A stretch of DNA of 64,000 bases from positions 1 to 64,000 of the forward strand of contig NZ_JACJJE010000006.1 of the NCBI RefSeq assembly GCF_016899775.1, given 5' to 3'. How positions within the stretch are numbered: the first letter of the stretch is position 1; each line of letters opens with the position of its first letter. Source of the stretch: Pseudoflavonifractor capillosus. GTDB taxonomy: Bacteria; Bacillota; Clostridia; Oscillospirales; Oscillospiraceae. This document shows, in pieces, positions 7,807 to 15,570 of the stretch. A program made the translations under genes and the position numbers. Below the pieces are notes generated by a model, which worked only from the letters and a program-made list of their open reading frames with translations, was not told the origin of the DNA and did no database searches.

Positions 7807-9348
7807 TTATAGAAGACGGGTCAGGGTGATCTGGCGCACCGTGTCCCCATCCAGATAGAACAGGAGTGCCAGTCCCCGGTCCTGCTCTAAATCCTCCGCG
7901 ATCCACAGGCAGTTCTCCTCGTTGAGGGAGGGGTTCCGGTCCGAGTGGGATTTGGCCTCCGGGTAAGCGGCCAGCACGTCCTCCCGGCTGTCCCTCACCC
8001 GCACGCCCCGCCAGGTGGCCACGTCGGTGCGGGTGGTGTCGATGAAGCGCAGGGTTTCAGAGCCGTCAGAGGCTAGGTGATAGTAGCCGGCGGAAAAATT
8101 TTCCCATTCATAGGTGAGCCAGTAGTCCTCCTCGTTCTGGGTCAGGCTCTCGCCGGGCCGTTCGATGCGGGTCCCGGGTTCGTCAAAAAACAGAGTGCTG
8201 GTCTCTATCCCCAGACCGGCGGGGGCATCCCATCCATCCCGCCACAAGGAGTACTCCAGGTTCCACAGGCCGTAGTCCTCCCCTGTGACGGGACTGGCGC
8301 TGGTGTCCCCAATGTCCTCAGAGGCGGGCTCCTGGTTGGGAGGAGCTGGAACGACGGAGCTGCCGCCGGGATATTCGGATGAATCGGGGGCAGGAGAGCT
8401 GGAGGTAACAAATCCGCCTTCCGGTTCCCCGCCGTTAAAATACCACTGACACCACAGGGGCGCGTCCACCCCAAACAGCTGGTCCAGCTGTTCCTCCGGC
8501 GGCACCAAGGGGGCCGCTGTCTGGGCGGCATAGTCATAGCGGGAGAGGGAGCCGTTGTCCCAGCAGTAGAGGTGTGCCCAAGGGTCGTATTCCCCGCCGG
8601 TTTCGGTGGGGGCAAAGCCGGTGGTGACGGACAGGTAAAACACCACATGGCCGTCCCCGCAGATGCGGAAGCCCAGAATGTGGGCGGGCTCCAGGATGGA
8701 GACGGGGGTGAGGGTATCGGGGAGAACGCTGTCCGTGTTGTCGGTCACATACTGGTCCAGGCCGGAGCAGAGCAGGTCCTCGGTAAGCCCGGCCAGCTCC
8801 AGGGCCTGCTGGGTGGTCACCAGGGTTTGCTCCTCCCTGTCATAGCACCAGGTGCGGATGTCTCCGTCGGTGCCGTAGCTGCCGTAGCTCTGAAAAAGGA
8901 TCAGGTTCAGATACCGGCTCGTCTGGGTGGGGTAGAAGAGGCACTGCTGGGATGTGTAGACAGTCTCCTCCCCCGGGGAGTCCTGGACCCAGGCGTATTC
9001 CTGTGCCAGCTCTGCCAGGTCCCGGTTGATGGAGGCCTCCGCCTCGTTGAGTTCTCCGCCCTCTGGTGGGACCAGGGTGGGGACCTCAATGTAGTTGAGG
9101 CTGGTGTCATAGTACTGAATGGCCATGGCGATGCCCGGCCCGGCGGCGGGGGAGACGCTTCCGCCCGAAGCGGGCTGGCAGGACACCAGCCCCCCGCAGG
9201 ACAGGGCCAGGATGCAGGCCAGGACGAAGAACAGCAGGGGCGGGCGCTTCTTTTTGTATTGGAAGATATTCCGAATGCGCTCCTCCGCCTCCCGGGCCGA
9301 GCCGGACAGGGGGGTGGAGAAGGGAGAGCGGGGGAAATTGTGCGGCAT
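7807..9348 (-). CDS. Sensor-like lipoprotein 3 with BlaR1-tail N-terminus
   Basis: 513 aa. AGGAG at 9356-9360 places the start at ATG 9348; the frame is open 78 nt further but without a site. Residues 7-35 carry the shared SPFSTPLSG...RIRNIF segment, then a helix and lipobox LVSC57. The first ectodomain (YYDTSLNYIEVPTL..., about residues 75-330) resembles the DUF4163/DUF3298 fold of RsiV-like anti-sigma ectodomains, but this is by eye only. A Pro/Ser/Glu-rich linker follows, then a C-terminal domain (TTRTDVATWRGVRVRDSRE) shared with lipoprotein 4. The block WCQWYFNGGEPEGG is almost identical to one in lipoprotein 2. Confidence 0.8.
   Translation of the reverse strand: MPHNFPRSPFSTPLSGSAREAEERIRNIFQYKKKRPPLLFFVLACILALSCGGLVSCQPASGGSVSPAAGPGIAMAIQYYDTSLNYIEVPTLVPPEGGELNEAEASINRDLAELAQEYAWVQDSPGEETVYTSQQCLFYPTQTSRYLNLILFQSYGSYGTDGDIRTWCYDREEQTLVTTQQALELAGLTEDLLCSGLDQYVTDNTDSVLPDTLTPVSILEPAHILGFRICGDGHVVFYLSVTTGFAPTETGGEYDPWAHLYCWDNGSLSRYDYAAQTAAPLVPPEEQLDQLFGVDAPLWCQWYFNGGEPEGGFVTSSSPAPDSSEYPGGSSVVPAPPNQEPASEDIGDTSASPVTGEDYGLWNLEYSLWRDGWDAPAGLGIETSTLFFDEPGTRIERPGESLTQNEEDYWLTYEWENFSAGYYHLASDGSETLRFIDTTRTDVATWRGVRVRDSREDVLAAYPEAKSHSDRNPSLNEENCLWIAEDLEQDRGLALLFYLDGDTVRQITLTRLL
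9172..9330 (-). repeat. BlaR1-tail/lipobox repeat, copy 3
   Basis: Same leader repeat as at 7588, with a few substitutions (E for D before RIRNIF; FF in the helix). Confidence 0.8.
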
Positions 9349-9377
9349 AGAAAAGCTCCTTTCAAGAGGTCGAGAGA

Positions 9378-11456
9378 TCAGGAGAAGAAGCCGGTTCCTC
9401 CCTCCAGGTTGTAGAGGCCGTAGCACCTCAAAGTGTCGCTGGCCGAGTGGAGGGTGTGGCGCTCAGGCCACCAGGTCCAGAAGTCGTACGCACCGTAGAG
9501 CTCCGTTCCGGGAGCGTGGCCTGTGGCTTCCGGGGTATAGAGGATGAACTGCGCCCCGGACGAAAGGGCGTTCCCCTCCTCGTCGTCAAAGCCGTAGGGG
9601 GCGCTGGAGATGTAGTGATAGCCCTCCTGGTCCCACTCCTCCCCCACCGGGCGTTCCGTGTCCAGTACCAACTCGTCCAGGGTGAGCAGCCAGGAGGAAT
9701 CGGTGAGCTGCACGAAGTCCCGGAAGGTCCCGTGAAATTGGCAGACCGACACGAAAGTGAGGTCAGAGTCGTGGTAGTTCCCGGTAAAGGAGCCGTCCGG
9801 GCGGAGCTCCAGCACGGTGGACCAGGCTCCCGCGCCGCTGCGGAACGTCATCTGGAGGGGCTCCTCCAGGGGAAGGGCCGCCGTTGCCCCCAGAGGGGTC
9901 TGGGCCTGGGTCAGGGCCTCCTGGAAGGCCGTCAGCGTTTCGGCCAGGGACATTCCGGCGCTGGGGGTAAAGTAGTCTGGAAAATCGTCCAGCCAGCTCA
10001 GATCCACCGCCGGGGCGGGCTCCGTCCGCAGCGACCCGTCCGCCTCGGACAGCTGGACGCTGTGAGCCAGCAGCTCATCCAGCTCCTCCACAAAGGCGGC
10101 GATGTCCTCCGGGTCGAACTGGTGGAAGGGGGCGTAAAAGTTGAGATCAAAGTTGACGCTGTTCCACTGGATAGTCTCCCCAAACTCGCCGGAGTGGTCT
10201 GAGAGCGCATAGTAGTATTGGAAGCTGCCCGGGACGTTTTCATTTTCCACTGTGGCAAACCGCAGCAGGTAGTCCATCCCGTCCAGCGTGCACAGGCAGT
10301 CTCCTGAGATCAGCCGGAGAAACTGCTGGCCGTCTTCCCACAACTGAATTTCCGAATCGCCGCCGTCCCTCACCAGGCGCACCTCCTCCGGAATGCCGTT
10401 GTGGTTCAGGTCGGGGGACAGCGCCGACGGACCGCCGGTCTCCGGGGAGGCGGAGGCCGGTGCGGCAAAGCCGCCCTCCGGCTCCCCGCCGTTAAAATAC
10501 CACTGGCACCACAGGGGCGGGTCCATCTGAAGCAGTTCCTCCGCCGGGACCAGGGGGTGAAGGCCGTCCGCCGCGTACTGGTTGTAGAGGGAAAAGACGC
10601 CGCCGGACCAGACATACAGGTTGTCCGAGCCGCTGACCGCGTCGTTGACCCAGTCTTCCCGGTCGTCTACCCGGGCGGTGAGGTAGAAGATGGGCTGGCC
10701 GTCCGCCCCCATGCGGAAGCCCTCCAGCGTCGGGAACTGGATGGCCAGGTCCACGGGCGGGTTCTCCGGGGCCTGGTTTTGGGTGAGCTCCTGGGACTGC
10801 CGCTCCAGCTCCGGTGCGTACTGGTTGGCCAGCGCCTGATAGAGCCCCTCCTCGGTCTGTCCGACGATGGACAGCGCGTCTTCTAACGTAAGCTGCCGCC
10901 CCTCCTGCCGGTCATAGACCAGGGTGAGCACATGGCCGGAGTTTAAGTCGGTGGAATACGCGTCCCGGAAGAAGACCAGACTCAAGTACCGGTCCGTCTG
11001 GGTGGGGTAGAGCAGGCAGTGATTTTCGATCACGGGGACATACTCCGGATACGTCTGCGCATTGAGCGCATCGGGTGACCCGCTCTCCAGGAGGGAGAGC
11101 AGCGGGGCGTAGTCCCCTTTCAGTTCCGCCAGGGCCTGGTTGATGGCGGTCACCCCCTCGTCCGGCTCCACGCCGCCGGGCAGGGCCAGCATGGGGATTT
11201 CGATATAATTTCCCCGGGTGTCGTAGTATTGGGTATCCATCACCAGGATGGAAGACTCCGCATGGGCAGGCTGGCAGGACACCAGCCCCCCGCACAGCAG
11301 AGCCAGGGTGCAGGCCAGGACCAGAAGCAGGATAGGCGGGCGTTTCTTTTGATACTGGAAGATATTCCGAATGCGGTCCTCCGTCTCCCTGGCCGAGCCG
11401 GACAGGGGAGTGGAGAAGGGGGAGCGGGGGAGGGAGCGGAGCAGTCTGCGGGACAT
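9378..11456 (-). CDS. Sensor-like lipoprotein 2 with BlaR1-tail N-terminus
   Basis: 692 aa, the longest of the four. The shared segment is at residues 11-40, the lipobox LVSC ends at C61. The first ectodomain (YYDTRGNYIEIPML..., residues about 75-330) resembles that of lipoprotein 3 and RsiV-like DUF3298 domains. After WCQWYFNGGEPEGG comes a domain starting DLNHNGIPEEVRL, with LCTLDGMDYLLRF and FDPEDIAAFVEEL; this type is known to me as the C-terminal ectodomain of clostridial M56 proteins. That supports the view that these genes are detached M56 sensor domains. RBS AAGAGGTG at 11462-11469. Confidence 0.8.
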   Translation of the reverse strand: MSRRLLRSLPRSPFSTPLSGSARETEDRIRNIFQYQKKRPPILLLVLACTLALLCGGLVSCQPAHAESSILVMDTQYYDTRGNYIEIPMLALPGGVEPDEGVTAINQALAELKGDYAPLLSLLESGSPDALNAQTYPEYVPVIENHCLLYPTQTDRYLSLVFFRDAYSTDLNSGHVLTLVYDRQEGRQLTLEDALSIVGQTEEGLYQALANQYAPELERQSQELTQNQAPENPPVDLAIQFPTLEGFRMGADGQPIFYLTARVDDREDWVNDAVSGSDNLYVWSGGVFSLYNQYAADGLHPLVPAEELLQMDPPLWCQWYFNGGEPEGGFAAPASASPETGGPSALSPDLNHNGIPEEVRLVRDGGDSEIQLWEDGQQFLRLISGDCLCTLDGMDYLLRFATVENENVPGSFQYYYALSDHSGEFGETIQWNSVNFDLNFYAPFHQFDPEDIAAFVEELDELLAHSVQLSEADGSLRTEPAPAVDLSWLDDFPDYFTPSAGMSLAETLTAFQEALTQAQTPLGATAALPLEEPLQMTFRSGAGAWSTVLELRPDGSFTGNYHDSDLTFVSVCQFHGTFRDFVQLTDSSWLLTLDELVLDTERPVGEEWDQEGYHYISSAPYGFDDEEGNALSSGAQFILYTPEATGHAPGTELYGAYDFWTWWPERHTLHSASDTLRCYGLYNLEGGTGFFS
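11271..11426 (-). repeat. BlaR1-tail/lipobox repeat, copy 2
   Basis: Same leader repeat; the DNA of this copy and of copy 4 is the closest pair by eye. Confidence 0.8.
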
Positions 11457-11471
11457 GAAAACACCTCTTTT

Positions 11472-11506
11472 GGAGATAGGAGTTAGGAGATAGAAGATAG
11501 GAGATA
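11472..11506. repeat. Period-7 purine repeat (GGAGATA)
   Basis: Five consecutive heptamers GGAGATA, GGAGTTA, GGAGATA, GAAGATA, GGAGATA fill the gap between lipoprotein 1 and 2 genes, upstream of the lipoprotein 2 ribosome binding site. A second period-7 purine tract occurs at 35823. Confidence 0.7.
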
Positions 11507-11519
11507 CGGAGGCAGGGCC

Positions 11520-12689
11520 TTAGAAGCGGTAGAAGAGGTAGCCGTCCTCGTCTCCATAGGGCGTGCCGCCCGCCTCGTACTCCTCCTGAGTGGCGGCCTG
11601 CATGACCTGGCCGTCCTCGGCGATCCACAGAAGCCGGTCGGCGCCGGAGGCGGATTCCGCGGAGGCGGGCAGGCTTCGGGCGGACAGCTCCGGGTCGCCC
11701 AAGACGTATGATCCATCCTGGAAAACCACCGGACAATCTACAACCACCGGGTTGGACAGGGGGGCTTTCGAGGGGACCAGGGCCAGGGTGCACCAGATTG
11801 CGCCGTCCCGCAGGTAGAACTCCACCTGGCTGCCGCCCCAGAGGGTGCCCTCCAAAATGGGGGCCCCCTCCACCCAGCTCTCGTCCAGAATCAGCAGCTG
11901 GTTATCCGTGGCCACATAGAGGGCCAAGGTTTCCGGGTCATAGGAGGCGGAAATAGTAGTTTCCAGCGTGCGCGGATTGGGCGTGCGGTCCCTCATAGTG
12001 TCCGGCTCAAACAGGTGTAGACCTTCCACCCAAGATTGAGAGCCATGTTCATAGGCCAGGGCAAAGGCCAGCTCCTCCCGCCCGTCCCCGTCAAAATCCC
12101 CGCACCACAGTTCCGGGGCTTCATAGGCCCATAGATTGGCGCTCCAATCCAGGGAGCAGTAGGCGTTGTGTTTTCCGGAGTGGACGATGACCCCGTATAG
12201 CTTGTCGGAGGCGTTCAGGCCGGGGGTGTAGTCATCAAACTGAATGACGCCGTAGAGCGCCGCGTCCCGCTCTGTGTCCTGGGACAGGAGCCACACCGTC
12301 TCATTCCAGCTCTCTGATTGGGAGAAGTCCTCCAAATTTACCGGAGTGGTGGGGGGATCGTCTATTCCTAGGCCGTTTGCAGCCAGGTTATCCAGGAACG
12401 CAATATTGGTATCATTATAGTCCTGCGCTGACGTAGTGGGTATCACCACGTCCAACGGCTCTCCGGGCAGAGCCGTAAAATTGGGGAATGGGATATCTGT
12501 CCCGGTTTCCTGGGCTTGGCAGGACACTAGGGAGCCGCAGGACAGGGCCAGGGCGCAGGCCAGAAACAGGGCCGGCACCGGCGGGCGCTTCTTTTGATAT
12601 TGAAAGATGTTGCGGATGCGGTCCTCCGTCTCCCTGGCCGATCCGGAAAGCGCGGTGGTGAAGGGGGAGTGAAAGATAGAAGTAGACAT
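11520..12689 (-). CDS. Sensor-like lipoprotein 1 with BlaR1-tail N-terminus
   Basis: 389 aa, starting 13 nt after the M56 stop. MSTSIFHSPFTTALSG and RIRNIF (residues 1-29) are the BlaR1-type post-protease segment, followed by a helix and the lipobox LVSC57. The ectodomain contains a WCGDFDGDGREELA motif, like an FG-GAP/EF-type DxDxDG calcium loop, suggesting a beta-propeller-like or ion-binding fold. Its N-terminus also resembles the last residues of the M56 protein (SASISDS against STSIFHS), as if the junction had been duplicated when the two parts separated. RBS AGAGAGGTG upstream. Confidence 0.8.
   Translation of the reverse strand: MSTSIFHSPFTTALSGSARETEDRIRNIFQYQKKRPPVPALFLACALALSCGSLVSCQAQETGTDIPFPNFTALPGEPLDVVIPTTSAQDYNDTNIAFLDNLAANGLGIDDPPTTPVNLEDFSQSESWNETVWLLSQDTERDAALYGVIQFDDYTPGLNASDKLYGVIVHSGKHNAYCSLDWSANLWAYEAPELWCGDFDGDGREELAFALAYEHGSQSWVEGLHLFEPDTMRDRTPNPRTLETTISASYDPETLALYVATDNQLLILDESWVEGAPILEGTLWGGSQVEFYLRDGAIWCTLALVPSKAPLSNPVVVDCPVVFQDGSYVLGDPELSARSLPASAESASGADRLLWIAEDGQVMQAATQEEYEAGGTPYGDEDGYLFYRF
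12516..12668 (-). repeat. BlaR1-tail/lipobox repeat, copy 1
   Basis: The most diverged of the four leader repeats (TTALSG for STPLSG, SLVSC for GLVSC); probably the founder position because it directly follows the protease gene. Confidence 0.75.
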
Positions 12690-12702
12690 AGGGCACCTCT
12701 CT

Positions 12703-13566
12703 TTAAATTTCTGAATCGGAAATGGAAGCAGACTGTGGTCTGCCCGCCCCGGTGAGGGCGGACACGGCGCTTAAAATGGTTCGGCCGTAGGCGGCGTGCT
12801 CCGCCGGCGGGAGGTGTTTCAGGGCGCTCTCGTCACAGGAGAGCTCAATGTCCCGGTCCATGGTGCGGGCGGTGAGCCACACCAGGGGGTTAAACCAGTG
12901 GAGGGCCCGCACCCACAGGGCCAGGGTCTTGCGGAAGATGTCCCTGCGGCGGAAGTGGGTGAGCTCGTGGAGGAGGGAAAACCGCAGGGCGTCCCCGGCG
13001 GGCGGGTTCTCCGGAAGGAGAAGGGCGGGCCGGAACAGCCCGGCCAGCATGGGGACGGCCAGGCCGGGGCAGGAGAGCAGGCGGGGGCGGCGGTCCAGCC
13101 CCAGCTGGTTGCCCAGGGCGTTGTAGAGGGCCAGAATGTCCGCGTCCCGGACGGGGGCGGCCCAGCGGTTCAGATACCGGCAGAAGCGCAGGTGGGAGAG
13201 CAGGTTCCAAATCAGGACCACCGCGGCCCCCAGCAGCCAGAGACCGAAGATCAGCTGGGAGAGGGACAGGGCAGGGGCGGCTCCGGCCTCCGGTTCCACC
13301 GGAGCGGAAGAGGAGGCTGCGGGCTGCGCGGGCCGGAGCACCACCCGGTCCTCCACCACGGGCAGCTGAATGGGCGCCTGCTGTGCGGGGCGGTCGGGGA
13401 GCAGCGGGAGTGGGACGGCCAGGCGCAGGCAAAGGACCAGCCAGACCCAGCACCGCCACCGGGCGGCGTACCGGGCGTGGGTGAACCGGGCGGTGAGCAT
13501 CAGGATGAGAGCCACCGCCCCTCCGCCCAGAGAGAGGGCGGCCAGGTGGATCAGAAAGTCACTCAT
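12703..13566 (-). CDS. Short M56 (BlaR1/MecR1-type) metalloprotease
   Basis: 287 aa integral membrane antirepressor protease. Hydrophobic segments at about 5-25, 37-53 and 105-125 and the zinc site H200-E-L-T-H204 with the downstream D-I-E-L-S-C-D-E (third ligand Glu near 241) are intact. BlaR1 relatives cleave BlaI-type repressors after a signal reaches their extracytoplasmic C-terminal domain. Here the protein stops just after YGRTILSAVSALTG, where the family normally continues into SG..RI..I, a last helix and the sensor domain; those parts lie in the next four genes. The start overlaps blaI by 8 nt. Confidence 0.88.
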   Translation of the reverse strand: MSDFLIHLAALSLGGGAVALILMLTARFTHARYAARWRCWVWLVLCLRLAVPLPLLPDRPAQQAPIQLPVVEDRVVLRPAQPAASSSAPVEPEAGAAPALSLSQLIFGLWLLGAAVVLIWNLLSHLRFCRYLNRWAAPVRDADILALYNALGNQLGLDRRPRLLSCPGLAVPMLAGLFRPALLLPENPPAGDALRFSLLHELTHFRRRDIFRKTLALWVRALHWFNPLVWLTARTMDRDIELSCDESALKHLPPAEHAAYGRTILSAVSALTGAGRPQSASISDSEI

Positions 13567-13936
13567 GGGATTCGCCCCCGCTCAGCTCGTCCAGCAGGTC
13601 CCGCAGGTCCTCCAGGTCCTTCTGCTCCAGCCCTCCCTTGGCCAGGGCGGCCACAAAGTTCCGGGGGGAGCTGCCGTACAGCCGGGAGAGCACCATCCGG
13701 CTGTCAAAGGCCAGATAGTCCTCCCGGGAGACCAGGGGGGTGTACCGGTTGCTCTTTCCCTCCCGGCGCACGGACACAAAGCCCTTGTCCGCCAGGCGGT
13801 TCAAATAGGTGTTGATGGTGTTGGGGGACCACTGAAAGTCGGTCAAAGCGTGGTCCAGGGCGGCTCGGGGGGTGTCCGGCCCGGAGGCCCACAGGGCCTT
13901 CATCACTTCCAGTTCGGTGTCCGGCAGTCGTTTCAT
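13559..13936 (-). CDS. BlaI/MecI/CopY family repressor
   Basis: 125 aa winged-helix repressor (PDTELEVMKALWASGPDTPR, W-S-P-N-T-I-N-T-Y-L-N-R-L, G-F-V-S-V-R-R-E-G-K-S-N-R-Y), followed by a dimerisation tail. It should bind the dyad upstream of itself and repress the whole protease/lipoprotein operon until cleaved by the M56 partner. GGAG 9 nt upstream supports ATG 13936; a TTG at 13951 is in frame but lacks spacing. Confidence 0.92.
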   Translation of the reverse strand: MKRLPDTELEVMKALWASGPDTPRAALDHALTDFQWSPNTINTYLNRLADKGFVSVRREGKSNRYTPLVSREDYLAFDSRMVLSRLYGSSPRNFVAALAKGGLEQKDLEDLRDLLDELSGGESHE

Positions 13937-13962
13937 AGTGCATCGCTCCAATTTACGTCAAA

Positions 13963-13986
13963 TGTAGTTGATAAGAACATACTACA
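13963..13986. promoter_or_regulatory. Predicted BlaI operator
   Basis: TGTAGT at 13963-13968 and ACTACA at 13981-13986 form a perfect inverted repeat with a 12-bp spacer; ACTACA is the half-site core known from BlaI/MecI operators. One half overlaps the -10 of the blaI promoter. In classical operators the half-sites lie closer, so the spacing is unusual. Confidence 0.6.
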
Positions 13987-14007
13987 CTTGAAGTGAATCC
14001 CGGTCAA
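13979..14007 (-). promoter_or_regulatory. Promoter of the blaI-M56-lipoprotein operon
   Basis: On the minus strand TTGACC (14002-14007) and TAGTAT (13979-13984) are 17 bp apart. No other promoter or terminator is seen down to 5837, so one transcript of about 8 kb is likely. Confidence 0.7.
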
Positions 14008-14021
14008 GTTACAGAGTAATG

Positions 14022-14055
14022 ACAAAATCGCCCCGAACGGCGCTTCGTTCGGGGC
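14022..14055 (-). terminator. Terminator of the MGMT-like gene
   Basis: GCCCCGAACG / CGTTCGGGGC stem followed on the minus strand by ATTTTG; it isolates the blaI promoter from upstream transcription. Confidence 0.65.
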
Positions 14056-14072
14056 AATTCAACTGTCTATTC

Positions 14073-14399
14073 TCAGAGCGGAGAGGAGGACGTAGCCCCG
14101 TCCCACCGACACCGGGACAGGTCCACCCGGCCGTCGGGGAGGAAGGGGATGCCCTCCGCCTCCAGAAGCATCCGCTGGATGCCGGGACCACCGAACACGT
14201 CCGGCGGGCTGAGGCGGCCGTCTCCGTAGATGACCCGATGGCAGGGGAGCCTCTCCGGGGCCCGGGCCATGGCGCCCCCCACGATCCGGCTGGCCCGGGG
14301 CCGTCCGGCCAGAAAAGCGATCTGACCGTAGGTGGCCACCCGACCGGCGGGGATCTGTGCGGTTACCTGATAGACCGCCTGATAAAAGCTGGACGCCAT
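14073..14399 (-). CDS. MGMT-family DNA-binding domain protein
   Basis: 108 aa, equal to only the C-terminal domain of O6-methylguanine-DNA methyltransferase. The active-site box P-C53-H-R-V is intact, as are the helix-turn-helix (R-V-A-T-Y-G-Q-I-A) and the arginine-finger region (RPRASRIVGGAMA). Stand-alone alkyltransferase-like proteins usually have Trp in place of Cys, so this one may be a minimal active methyl acceptor rather than a lesion flag. Confidence 0.85.
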   Translation of the reverse strand: MASSFYQAVYQVTAQIPAGRVATYGQIAFLAGRPRASRIVGGAMARAPERLPCHRVIYGDGRLSPPDVFGGPGIQRMLLEAEGIPFLPDGRVDLSRCRWDGATSSSPL

Positions 14400-14505
14400 G
14401 TCAGCGCCTCCCTTCCCGCGTGCTGGCCTGCCGCTGTCTTCTCTCCTACCTTAGCACAGGCGTCCTCACCGCGCAACCGTTGCTTTCCCCGTCCGTGCAA
14501 AAGAA

Positions 14506-14534
14506 TTGTATTTCCCCCAAGAGTGTGGTACAAT
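14506..14534 (+). promoter_or_regulatory. Promoter of the DivIVA-like gene
   Basis: TTGTAT (14506-14511) and TACAAT (14529-14534) with a 17-bp spacer and a TG extension. Confidence 0.7.
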
Positions 14535-14585
14535 AATTCAAATACTGACAAAATGCCCCGAAGCGGGGCGGAGACGAGGTGCCCC

Positions 14586-15278
14586 ATGGACCATCCATTT
14601 CGAAGCGCCGCCCTGGGCGGCTTTAACCGGCAGGATGTGCTGGACTATTTGGAGAAGATGTCGGCGGAGAACGCCCAGCGGCAGCAGGAGCTGCAGCAGA
14701 ACCTGGAAGCGGCTGAGGAGGAGCGGCGGCAGCTGGCCGCCAAGACGGCGGAGCAGGAGGAACAGCTCTCCATCCTCCACCGGGAGCGAGACAGCCTGAG
14801 CCAGCAGCTGGAGCAGGCCCAGCAGGCCCTGGCCGCCAGCCAGGACCGGGAGGAGGCACAGGAGCGGGAGCTGGCCGCCCTCCGGCAGGAGCGGGACAGC
14901 CTGAAGGACAAAGTGGCAGCCCTGGAGCCGGAGGCCGCCGCCTATGAGGCCGTGAAGGAGCGCACCGCCGGTGTGGAGCTGGAGGCCCACTGCCGGGCCC
15001 AGAACATTCTGGACCAGGCCAACGGCCAGGCCAAGGACCTGCGCCGGAGCATGGAGCAGTGGATGGGCCGGGTGGAGCGGGAGTACGACGCTCTGCGCAG
15101 CGAGGTGGAGTCCACCGTCTCCCACGCGGCCGACCAGCTGGAGAAGGCCAACAAGTGCCTGGACCGGATGACCGCGCTCCTGTCCGATCAGGACGTGGCC
15201 CTGGAGGCCCTGTCCCAGGCCTATGACAACACCGACCCGGAGAAGGTTCCCGCGCCGGTGCCCCTGAATGAGGACTGA
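14586..15278 (+). CDS. DivIVA/GpsB-like coiled-coil protein
   Basis: 230 aa. The N-terminus F-R-S-A-A-L-G-G-F-N-R-Q-D-V-L-D-Y-L matches the DivIVA membrane-binding and crossover motif, followed by a Glu/Gln-rich coiled coil (about 25-120), a short break and a second helical part (about 135-210). It probably marks division septa or poles. It begins at ATG 14586 behind GAGGT; the frame is open upstream without support. It is a single gene between the MGMT gene and the butyrate operon. Confidence 0.75.
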   Translation: MDHPFRSAALGGFNRQDVLDYLEKMSAENAQRQQELQQNLEAAEEERRQLAAKTAEQEEQLSILHRERDSLSQQLEQAQQALAASQDREEAQERELAALRQERDSLKDKVAALEPEAAAYEAVKERTAGVELEAHCRAQNILDQANGQAKDLRRSMEQWMGRVEREYDALRSEVESTVSHAADQLEKANKCLDRMTALLSDQDVALEALSQAYDNTDPEKVPAPVPLNED

Positions 15279-15570
15279 GGCCGCATCCGGCGCGGCGGGA
15301 GCGGGGAGGGGGCGGCTGCCTCCTCCCATTGGTTCCCCGGAAAAACCAGTTTTTCCAGAAAAATGGATGAGCTTTAGCCCTGTTTCGTCTTGGGGAGAGG
15401 AGAATTTTTCCTGGGTCCGGCCCCCTTGGATTCCAAGCTTTTTTGCGAAAAATTCCGTTCCCTCATCCCAAAACACCGGGAGATTTTATTCCGCTTGAAA
15501 TTTGTCCAATCTCATAAATTAACAGAATTTTAACTGGAAAAACTGTATAAAATGCCAGTATACTTTCCCC
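15279..15570. other. Intergenic stretch, no gene
   Basis: GC-rich at first, then AT-rich from about 15480; no supported open frame and no clear terminator after the DivIVA-like gene. A second weak -10 like sequence, TATAAA, occurs near 15546. Confidence 0.4.

Noticed and set aside
12640-12745. Simple frameshift splitting one M56-lipoprotein gene
   Set aside because: Lipoprotein 1 has its own ribosome binding site and start, three more genes carry the same leader, and the junction residues are duplicated, so a single base error does not explain it.
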